Of a stretch of DNA of 64,000 nt, positions 1 through 8,344 are shown one piece after another. The notes beneath the pieces were generated by a model, which saw only the letters and a list, made by a program, of their open reading frames with translations, did no database searches and was not told the origin of the DNA. How positions within the stretch are numbered: the first letter of the stretch is position 1; each line of letters starts with the position of its first letter. The position numbers were made by a program, and so were the translations under genes. Origin of the DNA: Bacillus sp. ISL-34 (GTDB taxonomy: Bacteria; Bacillota; Bacilli; Bacillales; DSM-1321); assembly GCF_018613325.1 (NCBI RefSeq), contig NZ_JAGGQJ010000002.1:248001-312000 (forward strand), read 5' to 3'.

Positions 1-159
1 TGCCCATTCTCCGCATTTCCTGGCACACCTTTCGGAGGGTATAAACAATCAGGATTCGGCCGGGAACTATGTATTGAGACACTTGATCTTTATACAGAAA
101 CGAAAAGCATCATTTCCTATCATGGAAGCCGTCCCTTAAATCCCTTTGGAATTCAATAA
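1..159 (+). CDS. Aldehyde dehydrogenase, C-terminal end only (partial)
   Basis: The reading frame is open from the first base of the window and stops with TAA at 157-159. It encodes the last 52 residues of an NAD(P)-dependent aldehyde dehydrogenase. The segment PFGGYKQSGFGRE is the conserved C-terminal ALDH motif. It lies directly upstream of phenylacetate-type beta-oxidation genes. PaaZ of enterobacteria is an ALDH fused to a C-terminal MaoC hydratase; here the protein ends soon after the ALDH motif, so it is an unfused enzyme. It may oxidise the ring-opened semialdehyde-CoA (PacL-like role) or phenylacetaldehyde. The substrate is inference; the N-terminus is outside the window. Confidence 0.85.
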   Translation, partial: CPFSAFPGTPFGGYKQSGFGRELCIETLDLYTETKSIISYHGSRPLNPFGIQ

Positions 160-173
160 AACATAAAATATAC

Positions 174-258
174 GGCTGGCTGAACGGTATGTCGGAAAGG
201 TAATTCAGGTATGGATGAATGCTGATCTGATTCATCGCAGCCAGCCCTATTTATTTTT
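174..258 (+). terminator. Possible intrinsic terminator after aldehyde dehydrogenase
   Basis: A 9-bp perfect inverted repeat, GGCTGGCTG (174-182) and CAGCCAGCC (238-246), is followed by a T-rich tail. The loop is long (about 55 nt), so this may be only a partial terminator. Confidence 0.4.
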
Positions 259-275
259 GAAGGAGGAATGAACGA

Positions 276-1148
276 ATGATTAGAAATCTAGTGATTGTCG
301 GATCTGGTGTCATGGGCAGGGGAATAGCTTATGTAGGAGCAACGGGAGGCTTTAATGTAGTACTGGTGGATGTGAATCAGGATGCTTTGGAAAGTGCAAG
401 AAACGAGATAGATGCCATTTTTGAGAAGGGTGTGCGCTACCAAAAAATCACCGAGGAAGAAGCGGCAGCTGCAAAAAGCAGATTTTCCTATTCTTCCAAT
501 TTGAAAGAATCAGCAGCATATGCCGACTTGATCATAGAGGCAGTTCCGGAAAAGGCGGAAATTAAGAGGGCAGTCTTTGAAACGATTGAAGTCCATGCAA
601 AAGAAGACTGTTATTTTGCAACCAATACGTCCACGATGAGCCCTACGGAAATTGGTTCTTATGGAAAGCGTCCCGAAAAAACGATTGCCATGCATTTTTT
701 CAATCCTGTACAAAAGATGCCGCTCGTTGAAATTGTACGTGGTCTTGAAACCAGCGATGAAACGGCAGCCATAATAAAAGAGGTAGCCGAAAAAATGGGG
801 AAAGAAACCGTGGTCATAAATGAATTCCCTGGGTTTGTTACAAGCAGGATCAGCTGTTTGGTTGGTAATGAGGCGTTCTTCATGCTTCAAGAAGGTTTAG
901 GCACACCGGAAGAAATCGATAAGGCAATAAAGTTAGGGCTGAATTACCCAATGGGACCATTTGAGCTAGGTGATTTGGTGGGACTGGACGCCCGCTTGAA
1001 TAATTTAAAATACTTACATAGTAAGCTTGGTGAGAAATACCGCCCGGCTCCTCTCCTTGAACAGTATGTTAAAGCTGGCAGGCTCGGGCGTAAGTCAGGT
1101 AAAGGTGTGTACGATTATACAAAAGATGGCGAGCTGGTGAAGAAATGA
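276..1148 (+). CDS. paaH: 3-hydroxyacyl-CoA dehydrogenase (phenylacetate pathway, PaaH-like)
   Basis: This 290-residue cytoplasmic NAD-dependent 3-hydroxyacyl-CoA dehydrogenase has the expected size for the monofunctional Hbd/PaaH family. The Rossmann motif GSGVMGRGIAYVG is at residues 9-21. The catalytic His lies in AMHFFNPVQKMPLVE (about 137-151), and the C-terminal domain carries NYPMGPFELGDLVGLD. A good SD (GGAGG) precedes the ATG. The stop codon overlaps the next gene's start (ATGA), so the two are translationally coupled. The neighbouring 3-oxoadipyl-CoA thiolase and PaaX point to oxidation of 3-hydroxyadipyl-CoA in phenylacetate breakdown. A fatty-acid or butyryl-type role is the alternative. 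Confidence 0.88.
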   Translation: MIRNLVIVGSGVMGRGIAYVGATGGFNVVLVDVNQDALESARNEIDAIFEKGVRYQKITEEEAAAAKSRFSYSSNLKESAAYADLIIEAVPEKAEIKRAVFETIEVHAKEDCYFATNTSTMSPTEIGSYGKRPEKTIAMHFFNPVQKMPLVEIVRGLETSDETAAIIKEVAEKMGKETVVINEFPGFVTSRISCLVGNEAFFMLQEGLGTPEEIDKAIKLGLNYPMGPFELGDLVGLDARLNNLKYLHSKLGEKYRPAPLLEQYVKAGRLGRKSGKGVYDYTKDGELVKK

Positions 1149-2353
1149 AGGATGTTGTGATCATTGATGCTGTGAGAACACCAATCGGAAGATATAAAGG
1201 CGCATTGAAAAGCGTTCGACCGGATGACCTCGGTGCAATTGTAATCAAGGCGCTGACCGACCGCAATCCAGAACTGCCGCCAGATCAAATTGAGGATGTC
1301 ATCTTTGGGAATGCAAATCAAGCTGGAGAGGATAATCGCGATGTGGCCCGGATGTCCGCCCTTTTAGCTGGTCTTCCGGTAAACGTAGCTGGAACGACAA
1401 TAAATCGTTTATGTGGATCAGGACTGGATGCCGTCATGTATGCTGCACGCTCCATTGCTGTAGGGGAAGGCGATATTTATATCGCAGGCGGTACTGAAAG
1501 CATGACAAGGGCGCCTTACGTCATGGCCAAACCTGAGAGTGAATTTCCGCGGGGGTCAATGGAGCTTCAGGATACAACGATCGGATGGCGTTTCACGAAT
1601 GAGAAACTTAAAGAAATGTATGGCACGGATTCCATGCCTCAAACGGCTGAAAACGTCGCCCTGCATTTTTCGGTTTCCAGGGAGGATCAAGATCAATTCG
1701 CGTATCAAAGCCAGCAAAAAGCGAAAAAAGCAGTGGAAAATGAGCGTTTCATTAATGAAATCGTACCTGTTCGATATACGGATCGTAAAGGGAATGAGGT
1801 CATTTTCGATAAAGATGAACACCCTCGTCCTGACACGACCATCGAAAAGTTGGAAAAGCTCAAACCGCTATTTAAAGGCGGCACTGTAACGGCCGGTAAT
1901 GCTTCAGGTGTAAATGATGGAGCCTCGGCATTACTTTTGATGAGTGCAGAAAAAGCACGGGAGCTTGGATTGAAACCTCTTGCCAAATATGTTGTAGGGG
2001 CGGTAGCGGGCTTAGAACCGTCCATTATGGGCCTTGGTCCGATTCATGCCACTAAAAAGGCATTGGAGAGGGCAAGTTTGACGATTGAAGACATCGGGCT
2101 AGTGGAATTGAATGAAGCATTCGCTTCCCAATCCTTGGAGTGCATCCGCCAATTGAAATTGGATCAGGATAAAGTGAATGTCAACGGCGGGGCAATAGCG
2201 TTTGGCCATCCGCTCGGTGCAAGCGGGGCGCGTATTTTAACAACACTTGTCCACGAAATGAAAAAGCGGAAAGTACGCTATGGTCTTGCGACGATGTGTG
2301 TAGGCGTTGGCCAAGGCATATCCGCCATTATAGAAAATATTGAAACAGATTGA
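1145..2353 (+). CDS. paaJ: 3-oxoadipyl-CoA / acetyl-CoA thiolase (PaaJ/PcaF)
   Basis: This 402-residue thiolase would cleave 3-oxoadipyl-CoA to succinyl-CoA and acetyl-CoA. The nucleophilic Cys lies in [11 protein letters not shown] (about residue 90), the catalytic His in [16 protein letters not shown], and the second Cys in TMCVGVGQG near the C-terminus. The N-terminus ([20 protein letters not shown]) and the [13 protein letters not shown] block match the PcaF/PaaJ subgroup better than biosynthetic AtoB thiolases, from family memory. The ATG overlaps the stop of the dehydrogenase gene by 4 nt. A terminator-like hairpin follows before the hydratase gene. Confidence 0.9.
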   Translation: MKDVVIIDAVRTPIGRYKGALKSVRPDDLGAIVIKALTDRNPELPPDQIEDVIFGNANQAGEDNRDVARMSALLAGLPVNVAGTTINRLCGSGLDAVMYAARSIAVGEGDIYIAGGTESMTRAPYVMAKPESEFPRGSMELQDTTIGWRFTNEKLKEMYGTDSMPQTAENVALHFSVSREDQDQFAYQSQQKAKKAVENERFINEIVPVRYTDRKGNEVIFDKDEHPRPDTTIEKLEKLKPLFKGGTVTAGNASGVNDGASALLLMSAEKARELGLKPLAKYVVGAVAGLEPSIMGLGPIHATKKALERASLTIEDIGLVELNEAFASQSLECIRQLKLDQDKVNVNGGAIAFGHPLGASGARILTTLVHEMKKRKVRYGLATMCVGVGQGISAIIENIETD

Positions 2354-2363
2354 TGATGGGCCC

Positions 2364-2404
2364 GGCCCTTATGGGGTTTTATCTGCATAAGGGTCACTTT
2401 TTTT
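2364..2404 (+). terminator. Terminator-like hairpin between thiolase and hydratase genes
   Basis: CCCTTATG pairs with CATAAGGG around an 11-12 nt loop, followed by TCAC and seven Ts. It may attenuate transcription into the downstream enoyl-CoA hydratase gene, which has its own strong SD. Confidence 0.6.
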
Positions 2405-2421
2405 AAAAGGGGAGGAGACTC

Positions 2422-3198
2422 ATGTCCAAGGTTATTTATAAAGTGATAAATCAAATTGGCTATGTAACAGTGAATCGGCCCGACGTATTGAACTGCTTCG
2501 ACTATGAGACACTTTGTGAACTGCAGGAAGTCATCGATGCAGTTTATTATGACGGCGATATCCGTGTCGTCATTTTCACCGGTGCAGGGGAAAAAGCATT
2601 CAGCGCGGGAGCGGATTTGAAAGAAAGGAAGTCTTTGAATGATGCGGAAGTGAGAAGGAACGTTAAAGCGATTCGTGATGTTTTTAATAGTATCGCGGGT
2701 CTTCCGCAGCCAACCATAGCTGCCGTTAATGGATATGCATTGGGAGGAGGATTTGAATGGCTGCTTTCATGTGACTTTGCAATTGCTGCGGAAGGTGTTT
2801 CTTTGGGGCTCACTGAAACTAGCTGGGCCATCATTCCTGGGGCAGGCGGTACACAGCGGCTGCCGAGATTGATTGGGGAAATGAAAGCGAAGGAATTGAT
2901 CTTCACCGCTAAAAAATTGACTGCAGAAGAGGCATGTCAATTAGGGATCCTTTTGGAGGCCGTGCCAAGGGATCAACTTATGTCAGCTTGTGAGGAATTG
3001 GCAGCCAATATCATGAAAAACGGGCCGATTGCAGTCAAACAAGCCAAATATGCAATTGACCAAGGAATGAATACGGACTTGCAAACCGGAATGGCCATAG
3101 AAGGAAAAGCCTATGAATTGACCATACCGACTCAAGACAGATCGGAAGCGCTCCTGGCATTTAGTGAACGGAGAAAAGCACGATTTACTGGTGAATGA
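2422..3198 (+). CDS. Enoyl-CoA hydratase/isomerase family protein (PaaF/PaaG-like)
   Basis: This 258-residue crotonase-fold enzyme has the oxyanion-hole segments AFSAGADLKE (about residues 60-69) and NGYALGGGFEW (about 103-113), and the second catalytic region LGLTETSWAIIPGAGGTQRL. The start follows a strong GGGGAGGAG SD. It is in the paa cluster, so hydration of 2,3-dehydroadipyl-CoA (PaaF) or the isomerase step (PaaG) is likely. Sequence alone does not decide between them. Confidence 0.85.
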   Translation: MSKVIYKVINQIGYVTVNRPDVLNCFDYETLCELQEVIDAVYYDGDIRVVIFTGAGEKAFSAGADLKERKSLNDAEVRRNVKAIRDVFNSIAGLPQPTIAAVNGYALGGGFEWLLSCDFAIAAEGVSLGLTETSWAIIPGAGGTQRLPRLIGEMKAKELIFTAKKLTAEEACQLGILLEAVPRDQLMSACEELAANIMKNGPIAVKQAKYAIDQGMNTDLQTGMAIEGKAYELTIPTQDRSEALLAFSERRKARFTGE

Positions 3199-3200
3199 TA

Positions 3201-3228
3201 TTGCGCTTTCATTTAAAAAAGATATAAT
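3201..3228 (+). promoter_or_regulatory. Candidate sigma-A promoter of paaX
   Basis: TTGCGC (3201-3206), a 16-nt spacer and a consensus TATAAT (3223-3228) lie about 45 nt upstream of the paaX start. The AT-rich dyad ATAATAATTATTAT overlaps and follows the -10 and could be an operator. Confidence 0.5.
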
Positions 3229-3274
3229 AATTATTATGTCTTCCGTGTGAAAATAGTAACAATGTTAGGACGAG

Positions 3275-4165
3275 GTGAGAAAGATAGGTACTAATACTCA
3301 ATCCATGATTTTTACGATATACGGCGATTATATCCGTAACTATGGAAGTAAAATCTGGATAGGCAGTTTAATTCGTTTGTTAAAGGAATTCGGCCATAAT
3401 GAGCAGGGCGTTCGTGTAGCCGTTTCACGAATGGTCAAGCAAGGGTGGATTCAGTCGGAGAAGCAGGGAAATAAAAGCTATTACTTTTTGACTGATCGCG
3501 GTGTGCAGAGAATGGATGAAGCGGCCAATCGCATATATAAGATGAAACCGAATGAATGGGACGGTAAATGGCGTATCTTAATGTACACGATCCCTGAAGA
3601 TAAGCGGCAATTACGGGATGATCTCCGTAAAGAATTATTATGGAGCGGGTTTGGCAGTTTTTCAAGTGGTTGCTGGATTTCCCCTAATGATTTGGAGAAA
3701 CAAATCAATCGCTTGATCGAGAAATATGACATAGATGAATATGTTGATTTTTTCATTTCGGAGTACAAAGGTCCAAAAGAAAACCAATCGCTTGTCGAGA
3801 AGAGCTGGCATTTAGAAGAGATTGAAAATAAATATGAAGAATTCATCGAGAAATACAGCAAACAATTCATCGTCCATCAAAGCATCATTAACAGGGGCGA
3901 AATGTCCGATGCTGATTGTTTTGTGGAACGAACGAACTTGGTGCATGAATACCGTAAATTCTTATTTATCGATCCGGGCCTGCCAAAGGAACTTCTGCCT
4001 TCAAAGTGGAATGGGAATCATGCCGCTCTTTTATTTAGTCAGTATTATCAAGTCTTGGCTGAACCAGCAAGCCGTTTTTTTGAAAGCGTATTTCAGGAAA
4101 ACAATGATTTATGCCGGAAAGACGAAACCTATGATGCCATGGATCATCCACTTATCATTAAGTGA
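3275..4165 (+). CDS. paaX: PaaX-family transcriptional repressor
   Basis: This 296-residue regulator is PaaX-like over its whole length. The N-terminal winged helix has NTQSMIFTIYGDYIR and GVRVAVSRMVKQGWI, and the long C-terminal effector region ends in a cysteine- and aspartate-containing segment. PaaX represses phenylacetate genes and is released by phenylacetyl-CoA. The start is a GTG inside CGAGGTGAG. SD matching is only moderate (TTAGGA upstream), but alignment of the conserved N-terminus makes an internal start unlikely. It lies between the beta-oxidation genes and the convergent paaY-like gene, as in other paa clusters. Confidence 0.92.
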   Translation: MRKIGTNTQSMIFTIYGDYIRNYGSKIWIGSLIRLLKEFGHNEQGVRVAVSRMVKQGWIQSEKQGNKSYYFLTDRGVQRMDEAANRIYKMKPNEWDGKWRILMYTIPEDKRQLRDDLRKELLWSGFGSFSSGCWISPNDLEKQINRLIEKYDIDEYVDFFISEYKGPKENQSLVEKSWHLEEIENKYEEFIEKYSKQFIVHQSIINRGEMSDADCFVERTNLVHEYRKFLFIDPGLPKELLPSKWNGNHAALLFSQYYQVLAEPASRFFESVFQENNDLCRKDETYDAMDHPLIIK

Positions 4166-4215
4166 AAAAGAGCTTCAGCCAGTCGCTAATGACGACTTGC
4201 CGAAGCTCTTTTCAC
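4162..4215 (+). terminator. Bidirectional terminator between paaX and paaY-like gene
   Basis: A long stem runs from GTGAAAAAGAGCTTC (beginning in the paaX stop codon) to GAAGCTCTTTTCAC. There are T-runs in both directions, suited to the convergent genes. Confidence 0.85.
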
Positions 4216-4242
4216 ATTAATCAATTTCGAATCTTACAATAA

Positions 4243-4755
4243 TTAATCAAGTATCCCTTTGAAGTCTTTTCCTTTTTGAACATATGTATCGATCGAAAGT
4301 TGGATCAATTCAAGATCTTTATTATTCAATCTACGAACCACTTTCCCCGGGGAACCAATAACCAGTGAACGTGGAGGTATGATTTTGCCAGAGGAAATCA
4401 ATGTGTTCGCTCCGATGATGCATTCTTCGCCGATCTCTACATTATCCAATATCGTAGACCCCATACCAATAATGGATCGTTTGCCTATTTTACAGCCATG
4501 CAGGATAACATTGTGACCAACCGTCACTTCGTCTTCAATGACAACTGGGCATCCTTCAAATAAATGAATGGTGGAGTTATCTTGAATACTGCATTTTTCT
4601 CCTATTGTAATTGAATCTTCATCACCGCGCAGTACTGCATTAAACCAAACGGTCGAGTGTTTCCCAATCGAAATATCTCCGATTAAATGAGAGCCAGGTG
4701 CCACGAAAACGGTATCATCAATGGATGGTTTTTTATTATTGTACGGAATGATCAT
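4243..4755 (-). CDS. paaY: Gamma-carbonic-anhydrase-family hexapeptide protein (PaaY-like)
   Basis: This 170-residue left-handed beta-helix protein is built of hexapeptide repeats (IGDISIG, VTVGHNVILHGCKIG, IGMGSTILDNVEIG). The metal-binding His residues are visible in HLFEG and GHNVILHG, as in trimeric gamma-class carbonic anhydrases. In paa clusters PaaY acts as a thioesterase that rescues CoA from dead-end products. The family is certain; the PaaY role is inferred from its position next to paaX. Convergent with paaX. Length is slightly shorter than E. coli PaaY. Confidence 0.82.
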   Translation of the reverse strand: MIIPYNNKKPSIDDTVFVAPGSHLIGDISIGKHSTVWFNAVLRGDEDSITIGEKCSIQDNSTIHLFEGCPVVIEDEVTVGHNVILHGCKIGKRSIIGMGSTILDNVEIGEECIIGANTLISSGKIIPPRSLVIGSPGKVVRRLNNKDLELIQLSIDTYVQKGKDFKGILD

Positions 4756-4835
4756 ATTCTCGCTCCTTTTGAAAAAGTCAGAATTGTTTTTCTAATGAAT
4801 ATAGTATAACATTAAAATGACTGGGAGGGATGAAA

Positions 4836-5801
4836 GTGAAATATATTTGTGAACTTTTTGCGATAAAATATCCAATTATACAAGGCGGCATGGGGAATAT
4901 AAGCAATGCAAGTCTTGCGGCTGCAGTATCCAATGCAGGGGGACTAGGGACAATAGGGTGCGGTACCATGAATCCTGAACAGGTGGAAGCCATCATTCTC
5001 GAAACCAAAAATAAAACCAATAACAATTTTGCGTTGAACATTCCAATAAACGTTAGTCCATATACAGATGAGTTAGTGAATCTTGTCCTGAAGCATGATA
5101 TACCTGTAGTTTCCTTATCTGCAGGAAATCCTGCCGCTTTCATTCCGCTATTGAAAAAAAAGAATATAAAAGTGATCGCCATCGTTGCGTCTGTCAAGCA
5201 CGCGCAAAAAGCGCAAGCTGCAGGGGCTGATGTGCTGGTCGCAGAAGGGTTTGAAGCTGCCGGCATCAATTCGAACCTGGAAATGACGACCTTTACACTC
5301 ATTCCGCAAATCAGCAAGCATGTGACGCTTCCAGTTTTGGCTGCTGGCGGAATAGGCAATGGACAGGGGTTGGCAGCGGCATTGATGCTGGGGGCTTCAG
5401 GAGTCCAATTAGGAACCAGGCTGATCGCTACACAAGAAGCACCGTTCCATCCGTCATATAAACAGAAACTGATCGATGCCATGGGCAATGATACAGTAAT
5501 TTTGGGCAGAACATTTGGCCAGGTCAGAAGAGTATTGAAGGATCCATATACCGAGAAGGTCCTGGATTTGGAAAAGCAGGGGCTGTCTCCTGTGAATTAT
5601 CGTGAAATGACCTCCGAAGTCCATCATATTAATGGGGCGATGAACGGGGATGTTAACAATGGTTTTATGAACAGCGGCCAGGTTGCCGGATTGATTGACG
5701 ATATACCCACTGTTAAGGAATTGCTTGATGGCATGATGAAAGATGCGAAAAAACAAATGGAGGATGGATTGAGGAGGCTCTCTGCCCCCTTTATGATTTG
5801 A
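4836..5801 (+). CDS. Nitronate monooxygenase-family flavoprotein
   Basis: A TIM-barrel FMN protein of 321 residues of the 2-nitropropane dioxygenase / FabK superfamily. The N-terminal YPIIQGGMGNISNASLAAAVSNAGGLG and the phosphate-binding LPVLAAGGIGNGQGLAAAL and GASGVQLGTR motifs are diagnostic. The catalytic region has EGFEAAG in place of the EGxEAGGH of typical nitronate monooxygenases, so the His general base is not obvious. The enzyme may be a reductase or an uncharacterised subgroup. An ATG at 4830 abuts the SD; the GTG at 4836 has ideal 6-nt spacing from GGGAGGG, so I chose it. Confidence 0.8.
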   Translation: MKYICELFAIKYPIIQGGMGNISNASLAAAVSNAGGLGTIGCGTMNPEQVEAIILETKNKTNNNFALNIPINVSPYTDELVNLVLKHDIPVVSLSAGNPAAFIPLLKKKNIKVIAIVASVKHAQKAQAAGADVLVAEGFEAAGINSNLEMTTFTLIPQISKHVTLPVLAAGGIGNGQGLAAALMLGASGVQLGTRLIATQEAPFHPSYKQKLIDAMGNDTVILGRTFGQVRRVLKDPYTEKVLDLEKQGLSPVNYREMTSEVHHINGAMNGDVNNGFMNSGQVAGLIDDIPTVKELLDGMMKDAKKQMEDGLRRLSAPFMI

Positions 5802-5867
5802 GAGCGCAGGGTACCAATCATTAGTTCATGTCTTACCTTCAAGGGTTCATTCCTTGGTAAACTACCG

Positions 5868-5902
5868 AAAGCTTAAGGTCAATTCGTCCTCAAGCTTTTT
5901 TC
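5868..5902 (+). terminator. Intrinsic terminator
   Basis: AAAGCTTAAGG pairs with CCTCAAGCTTT (one weak pair), followed by a run of Ts. It ends the flavoprotein gene. Confidence 0.8.
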
Positions 5903-6032
5903 GTTTCTGGACCATCTGAAATTATATTATCATCCCTCTTAAAATCTTAAACCTATGTGAATAGCCCGATATCATAAAATGGACTCCATACCATTGTTAT
6001 AGGATAACATTTTGGGAAAATGTGATTGAACT

Positions 6033-6105
6033 TGTGATACAATGGAAAATGTCCTTTTTAAAAATCAAGGGGTGCCCAGAATCAATCTGGGAGCACCCCT
6101 TTTTT
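6033..6105 (+). promoter_or_regulatory. dedA promoter and leader with internal terminator
   Basis: An extended -10 (TGATACAAT, hexamer 6038-6043) would start transcription near 6050. Only about 20 nt later a strong intrinsic terminator follows (6069-6105): GGGGTGC/GCACCCC and CCAGA/TCTGG stacked stems with a T tract. The dedA SD and ATG lie just downstream (6138). The transcript must therefore read through or be anti-terminated to express dedA. No known riboswitch is recognisable in the 50-nt leader. Confidence 0.65.
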
Positions 6106-6137
6106 ATGTAATAAAAGTTAGAAAAGGGGAAACCTTT

Positions 6138-6749
6138 ATGGAAACGTTAATAATGGATATGATTGAAGCATTTAAATCTTTATCCTATTTCGGTGTGTTG
6201 CTAGCTTTGACTTTTGAATTCATTCCTGCTGAAATAGTTTTGCCACTGGCTGGATACTGGGTTTATCAAGGTGATATGAATTTATACTTGGCTATCCTTG
6301 CCGGTTCGTTTGGTGGGGTAACGGGCCCATTGACGCTTTATGCTTTAGGCAAGTATGGCGGGAGACCGCTTGTATTAAAGTTCGGGAAATACTTTTTGAT
6401 CAAAGATGAGCAGTTGAATAAGGCTGACCGATTCTTTGAAAAGTTTGGTGGGGGAATTGCCTTCTTTGGGCGGTTTGTACCAGGAATTCGTACCGCCGTT
6501 TCGCTGCCATGCGGTATATTGAAAATGAGTATTTGGAAATTCATTTTATATACCTATATGGCGATGCTTCCTGTTACAAGCGTTTATGTTTATCTAGGGT
6601 ATAAGTTAGGACCGAGATGGGAGCAGGCAGGAGCCATCTTTTCACAATACGCGAATTTCTTGCTTATCCCCATCGCACTTATAGTCATTTGGTTCATTAT
6701 GAAGACTCAAAAACAAAAGCGAAGACAAAAACTAAAAGTCAATTCATAA
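6138..6749 (+). CDS. DedA-family membrane protein
   Basis: This 203-residue polytopic DedA/SNARE-associated (VTT-domain) protein is of the kind implicated in lipid-carrier (undecaprenyl phosphate or phosphatidylethanolamine) flipping. The signature FFGRFVPGIRTAVSLPCGILKMS is present (split here: RFVPGIR and AGxxKM-like GILKMS), with the acidic EFIPAEIVLPL near the N-terminus. An upstream in-frame ATG at 6042 would place the terminator hairpin in the coding region. The ATG at 6138, with AAAAGGGG SD, is therefore the start. A second, distinct DedA is at 38512. Confidence 0.88.
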   Translation: METLIMDMIEAFKSLSYFGVLLALTFEFIPAEIVLPLAGYWVYQGDMNLYLAILAGSFGGVTGPLTLYALGKYGGRPLVLKFGKYFLIKDEQLNKADRFFEKFGGGIAFFGRFVPGIRTAVSLPCGILKMSIWKFILYTYMAMLPVTSVYVYLGYKLGPRWEQAGAIFSQYANFLLIPIALIVIWFIMKTQKQKRRQKLKVNS

Positions 6750-6753
6750 CAAA

Positions 6754-6781
6754 GAAGGCGCCATGTTCAGGCGCCTTTTTG
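6754..6781 (+). terminator. Intrinsic terminator (dedA / YjcZ convergent)
   Basis: AAGGCGCC, 7-nt loop, GGCGCCTTTTT. It lies between the convergent dedA and the YjcZ-type gene. Confidence 0.85.
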
Positions 6782-6794
6782 ATTTATTTCATTA

Positions 6795-6947
6795 TTAGCA
6801 GCATCCACCGAAGCCGCCGCCACCGAATCCCCAACTGCATCCGATGATGATCAACAAGATGAATAATACGATCAGCAATGCAAATCCGTTATCGAATCCG
6901 CCGCAGCCGCCACCGCCGCCACAACATTCGTTACCATTTCCACCCAT
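6795..6947 (-). CDS. YjcZ-family sporulation-associated small membrane peptide
   Basis: A 50-residue peptide too short for most gene callers. It has a Gly/Cys-rich head (NECCGGGGGCGG), one hydrophobic transmembrane segment (GFALLIVLFILLIIIGCSW) and a Gly/Cys-rich tail. This is the typical architecture of the YjcZ/YtzL-like peptides of spore formers, which are made late in sporulation. GAGGAGG SD spaced correctly from ATG. The six cysteines, four in CC pairs, are unusual. Function unknown. Confidence 0.85.
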   Translation of the reverse strand: MGGNGNECCGGGGGCGGFDNGFALLIVLFILLIIIGCSWGFGGGGFGGCC

Positions 6948-7163
6948 TTAATTTCCTCCTCATACATATTATGAATTACATACCTAGCAAAACATCTTTA
7001 CCGGGAATACTTCATACTATGTATTCTAGGCCGAAGTGTTTGCTTATTCATAAAAAATGGGCGTGGGCAAATCAGGGGGAATAAGCCCGAATATTTTTTT
7101 GATGTCGTTTTAAATGTTATAATATACCATGTGGATTGTGGGGGAAGGGAGCTGAACTAAGTC

Positions 7164-7907
7164 ATGAAAGTTGCCATTATTACGGATGTGCATGGTAATG
7201 CTTCAGCGTTAAAAGCCGTTCTTAGGGATATTGATCAAAGGGAAGATATAGATCGTCTCTATTGTTTGGGAGATATGGTCGGGATTGGCCCGGATACAAA
7301 TGAGGTCCTTGAACTTTTATTTTCAAGAAATGATTTATCGATGATAACTGGAAATCATGATGAAGCTGTCCTGGCCATCATTAACGGGGAGCCGCATCCG
7401 GACGGTCATATCCATGTAAAGGAGCATCATGAATGGATAGCTGAAAGGATGCATCGGAAATTCATAAATGAATTGGAAAAATTGCCTCGCACCATACATC
7501 ATATCATTAATGATCACTCCGTTTACTTCACCCATTATCACATGGAATCGAAGAAAGTGGATGAGCACATAAGCCAAAATCCATTTAGTAAAATCGTTGA
7601 ACCGAGTTTGAATAACTTAGAAACGCTTTTCAAAGATCAGTATCACGATTTAATAGGATTTGGACATCATCATCCTATCCACCTTTTTAAAAATGACCGG
7701 ACGATATTCTTGAACCCTGGTTCTCTTGGCTGTAATGGTGAACCAGTTGCTCCTTATGCCATTGTTGCGATTGAAAATACCGGTATTCAGGTAAAGCTTG
7801 AAAGAGTCGGCTATGATAATACATCGTTCCTGTCATCGTATCAAAGCTTACAAGTTCCAGAGCATGAATTCATTATACGTGCCTTCCATGGCGGCCAGCA
7901 AGTCTAG
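7164..7907 (+). CDS. Calcineurin-like metallophosphoesterase
   Basis: A 247-residue binuclear metallophosphoesterase. All family motifs are visible: DVHGN (residues 8-12), GDMVGIGP (about 37), GNHDE (about 66), THYH (about 124) and GFGHHHP (about 168). It resembles the cytosolic YfcE/ApaH-like group. The substrate cannot be predicted. The SD is GGGAAGGGAG. A TATAAT at about 7116-7121 is a possible promoter element. Confidence 0.85.
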   Translation: MKVAIITDVHGNASALKAVLRDIDQREDIDRLYCLGDMVGIGPDTNEVLELLFSRNDLSMITGNHDEAVLAIINGEPHPDGHIHVKEHHEWIAERMHRKFINELEKLPRTIHHIINDHSVYFTHYHMESKKVDEHISQNPFSKIVEPSLNNLETLFKDQYHDLIGFGHHHPIHLFKNDRTIFLNPGSLGCNGEPVAPYAIVAIENTGIQVKLERVGYDNTSFLSSYQSLQVPEHEFIIRAFHGGQQV

Positions 7908-8004
7908 GGCGTTTAAAAAAGATGAAGTATGGGGAAATGTTGAGCATAAAGGTACATGCCTGTGGATACGATAATAGGCAAACTCACGAAGCTGGAGGTA
8001 GGTC

Positions 8005-8136
8005 ATGAAGGAAAAGGAACAGGTAGTAAATCAAGAGCAGGAAGAGATGGAAATGCACAGTCTTGTCTGTAATGATGAATTGTTTAATAAGGATCTGCAC
8101 GCCATTGTCGATGATACGATGCAAGAGGAAAGATAA
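8005..8136 (+). CDS. Small acidic protein, 43 residues
   Basis: The ORF starts with ATG after a good GGAGGT SD, is very Glu/Gln-rich at its N-terminus (residues 2-16), and is followed directly by a strong terminator. The single Cys is in LVCND. I do not recognise the family. The SD plus terminator make a real small gene likely, either co-transcribed with the phosphoesterase upstream (about 100-nt gap) or alone. Confidence 0.55.
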   Translation: MKEKEQVVNQEQEEMEMHSLVCNDELFNKDLHAIVDDTMQEER

Positions 8137-8144
8137 ACGGGAAA

Positions 8145-8178
8145 AACGCTGCAGGAAACGTCTGTAGCGTTTATTTTT
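8145..8178 (+). terminator. Intrinsic terminator
   Basis: AACGCTGCAG pairs with CTGTAGCGTT (one G-T), followed by TATTTTT. It ends the small gene. Confidence 0.8.
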
Positions 8179-8281
8179 ACTTTGAAATGGTCGAGGCAGA
8201 ATTTTGGTTTTTCGTAAAAGATCACATCCACGCTGTTTTCATCACTCTTTTTACAGCAAGTGAATCCCTGAAGTGAATCAT

Positions 8282-8310
8282 TTGAAACCATTCTGGATTT
8301 ATCCCATACT
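8282..8310 (+). promoter_or_regulatory. Candidate sigma-A promoter of the czcD-like gene
   Basis: TTGAAA (8282-8287), 17-nt spacer, CATACT (8305-8310). The following AT-rich ACTATATATAAGT could hold a metal-sensor operator, but no clear dyad is visible. Confidence 0.45.
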
Positions 8311-8344
8311 ATATATAAGTTTCAAATCCGAGAGGAGGGATGGC

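Noticed and set aside
4778-5488. 236-codon ORF on the minus strand
   Set aside because: It lies entirely antisense to the well-supported flavoprotein gene and has no SD or family motif.
6042-6137. N-terminal extension of dedA from ATG 6042
   Set aside because: It contains the complete intrinsic terminator hairpin and lacks an SD; the ATG at 6138 has an SD and begins the conserved protein.
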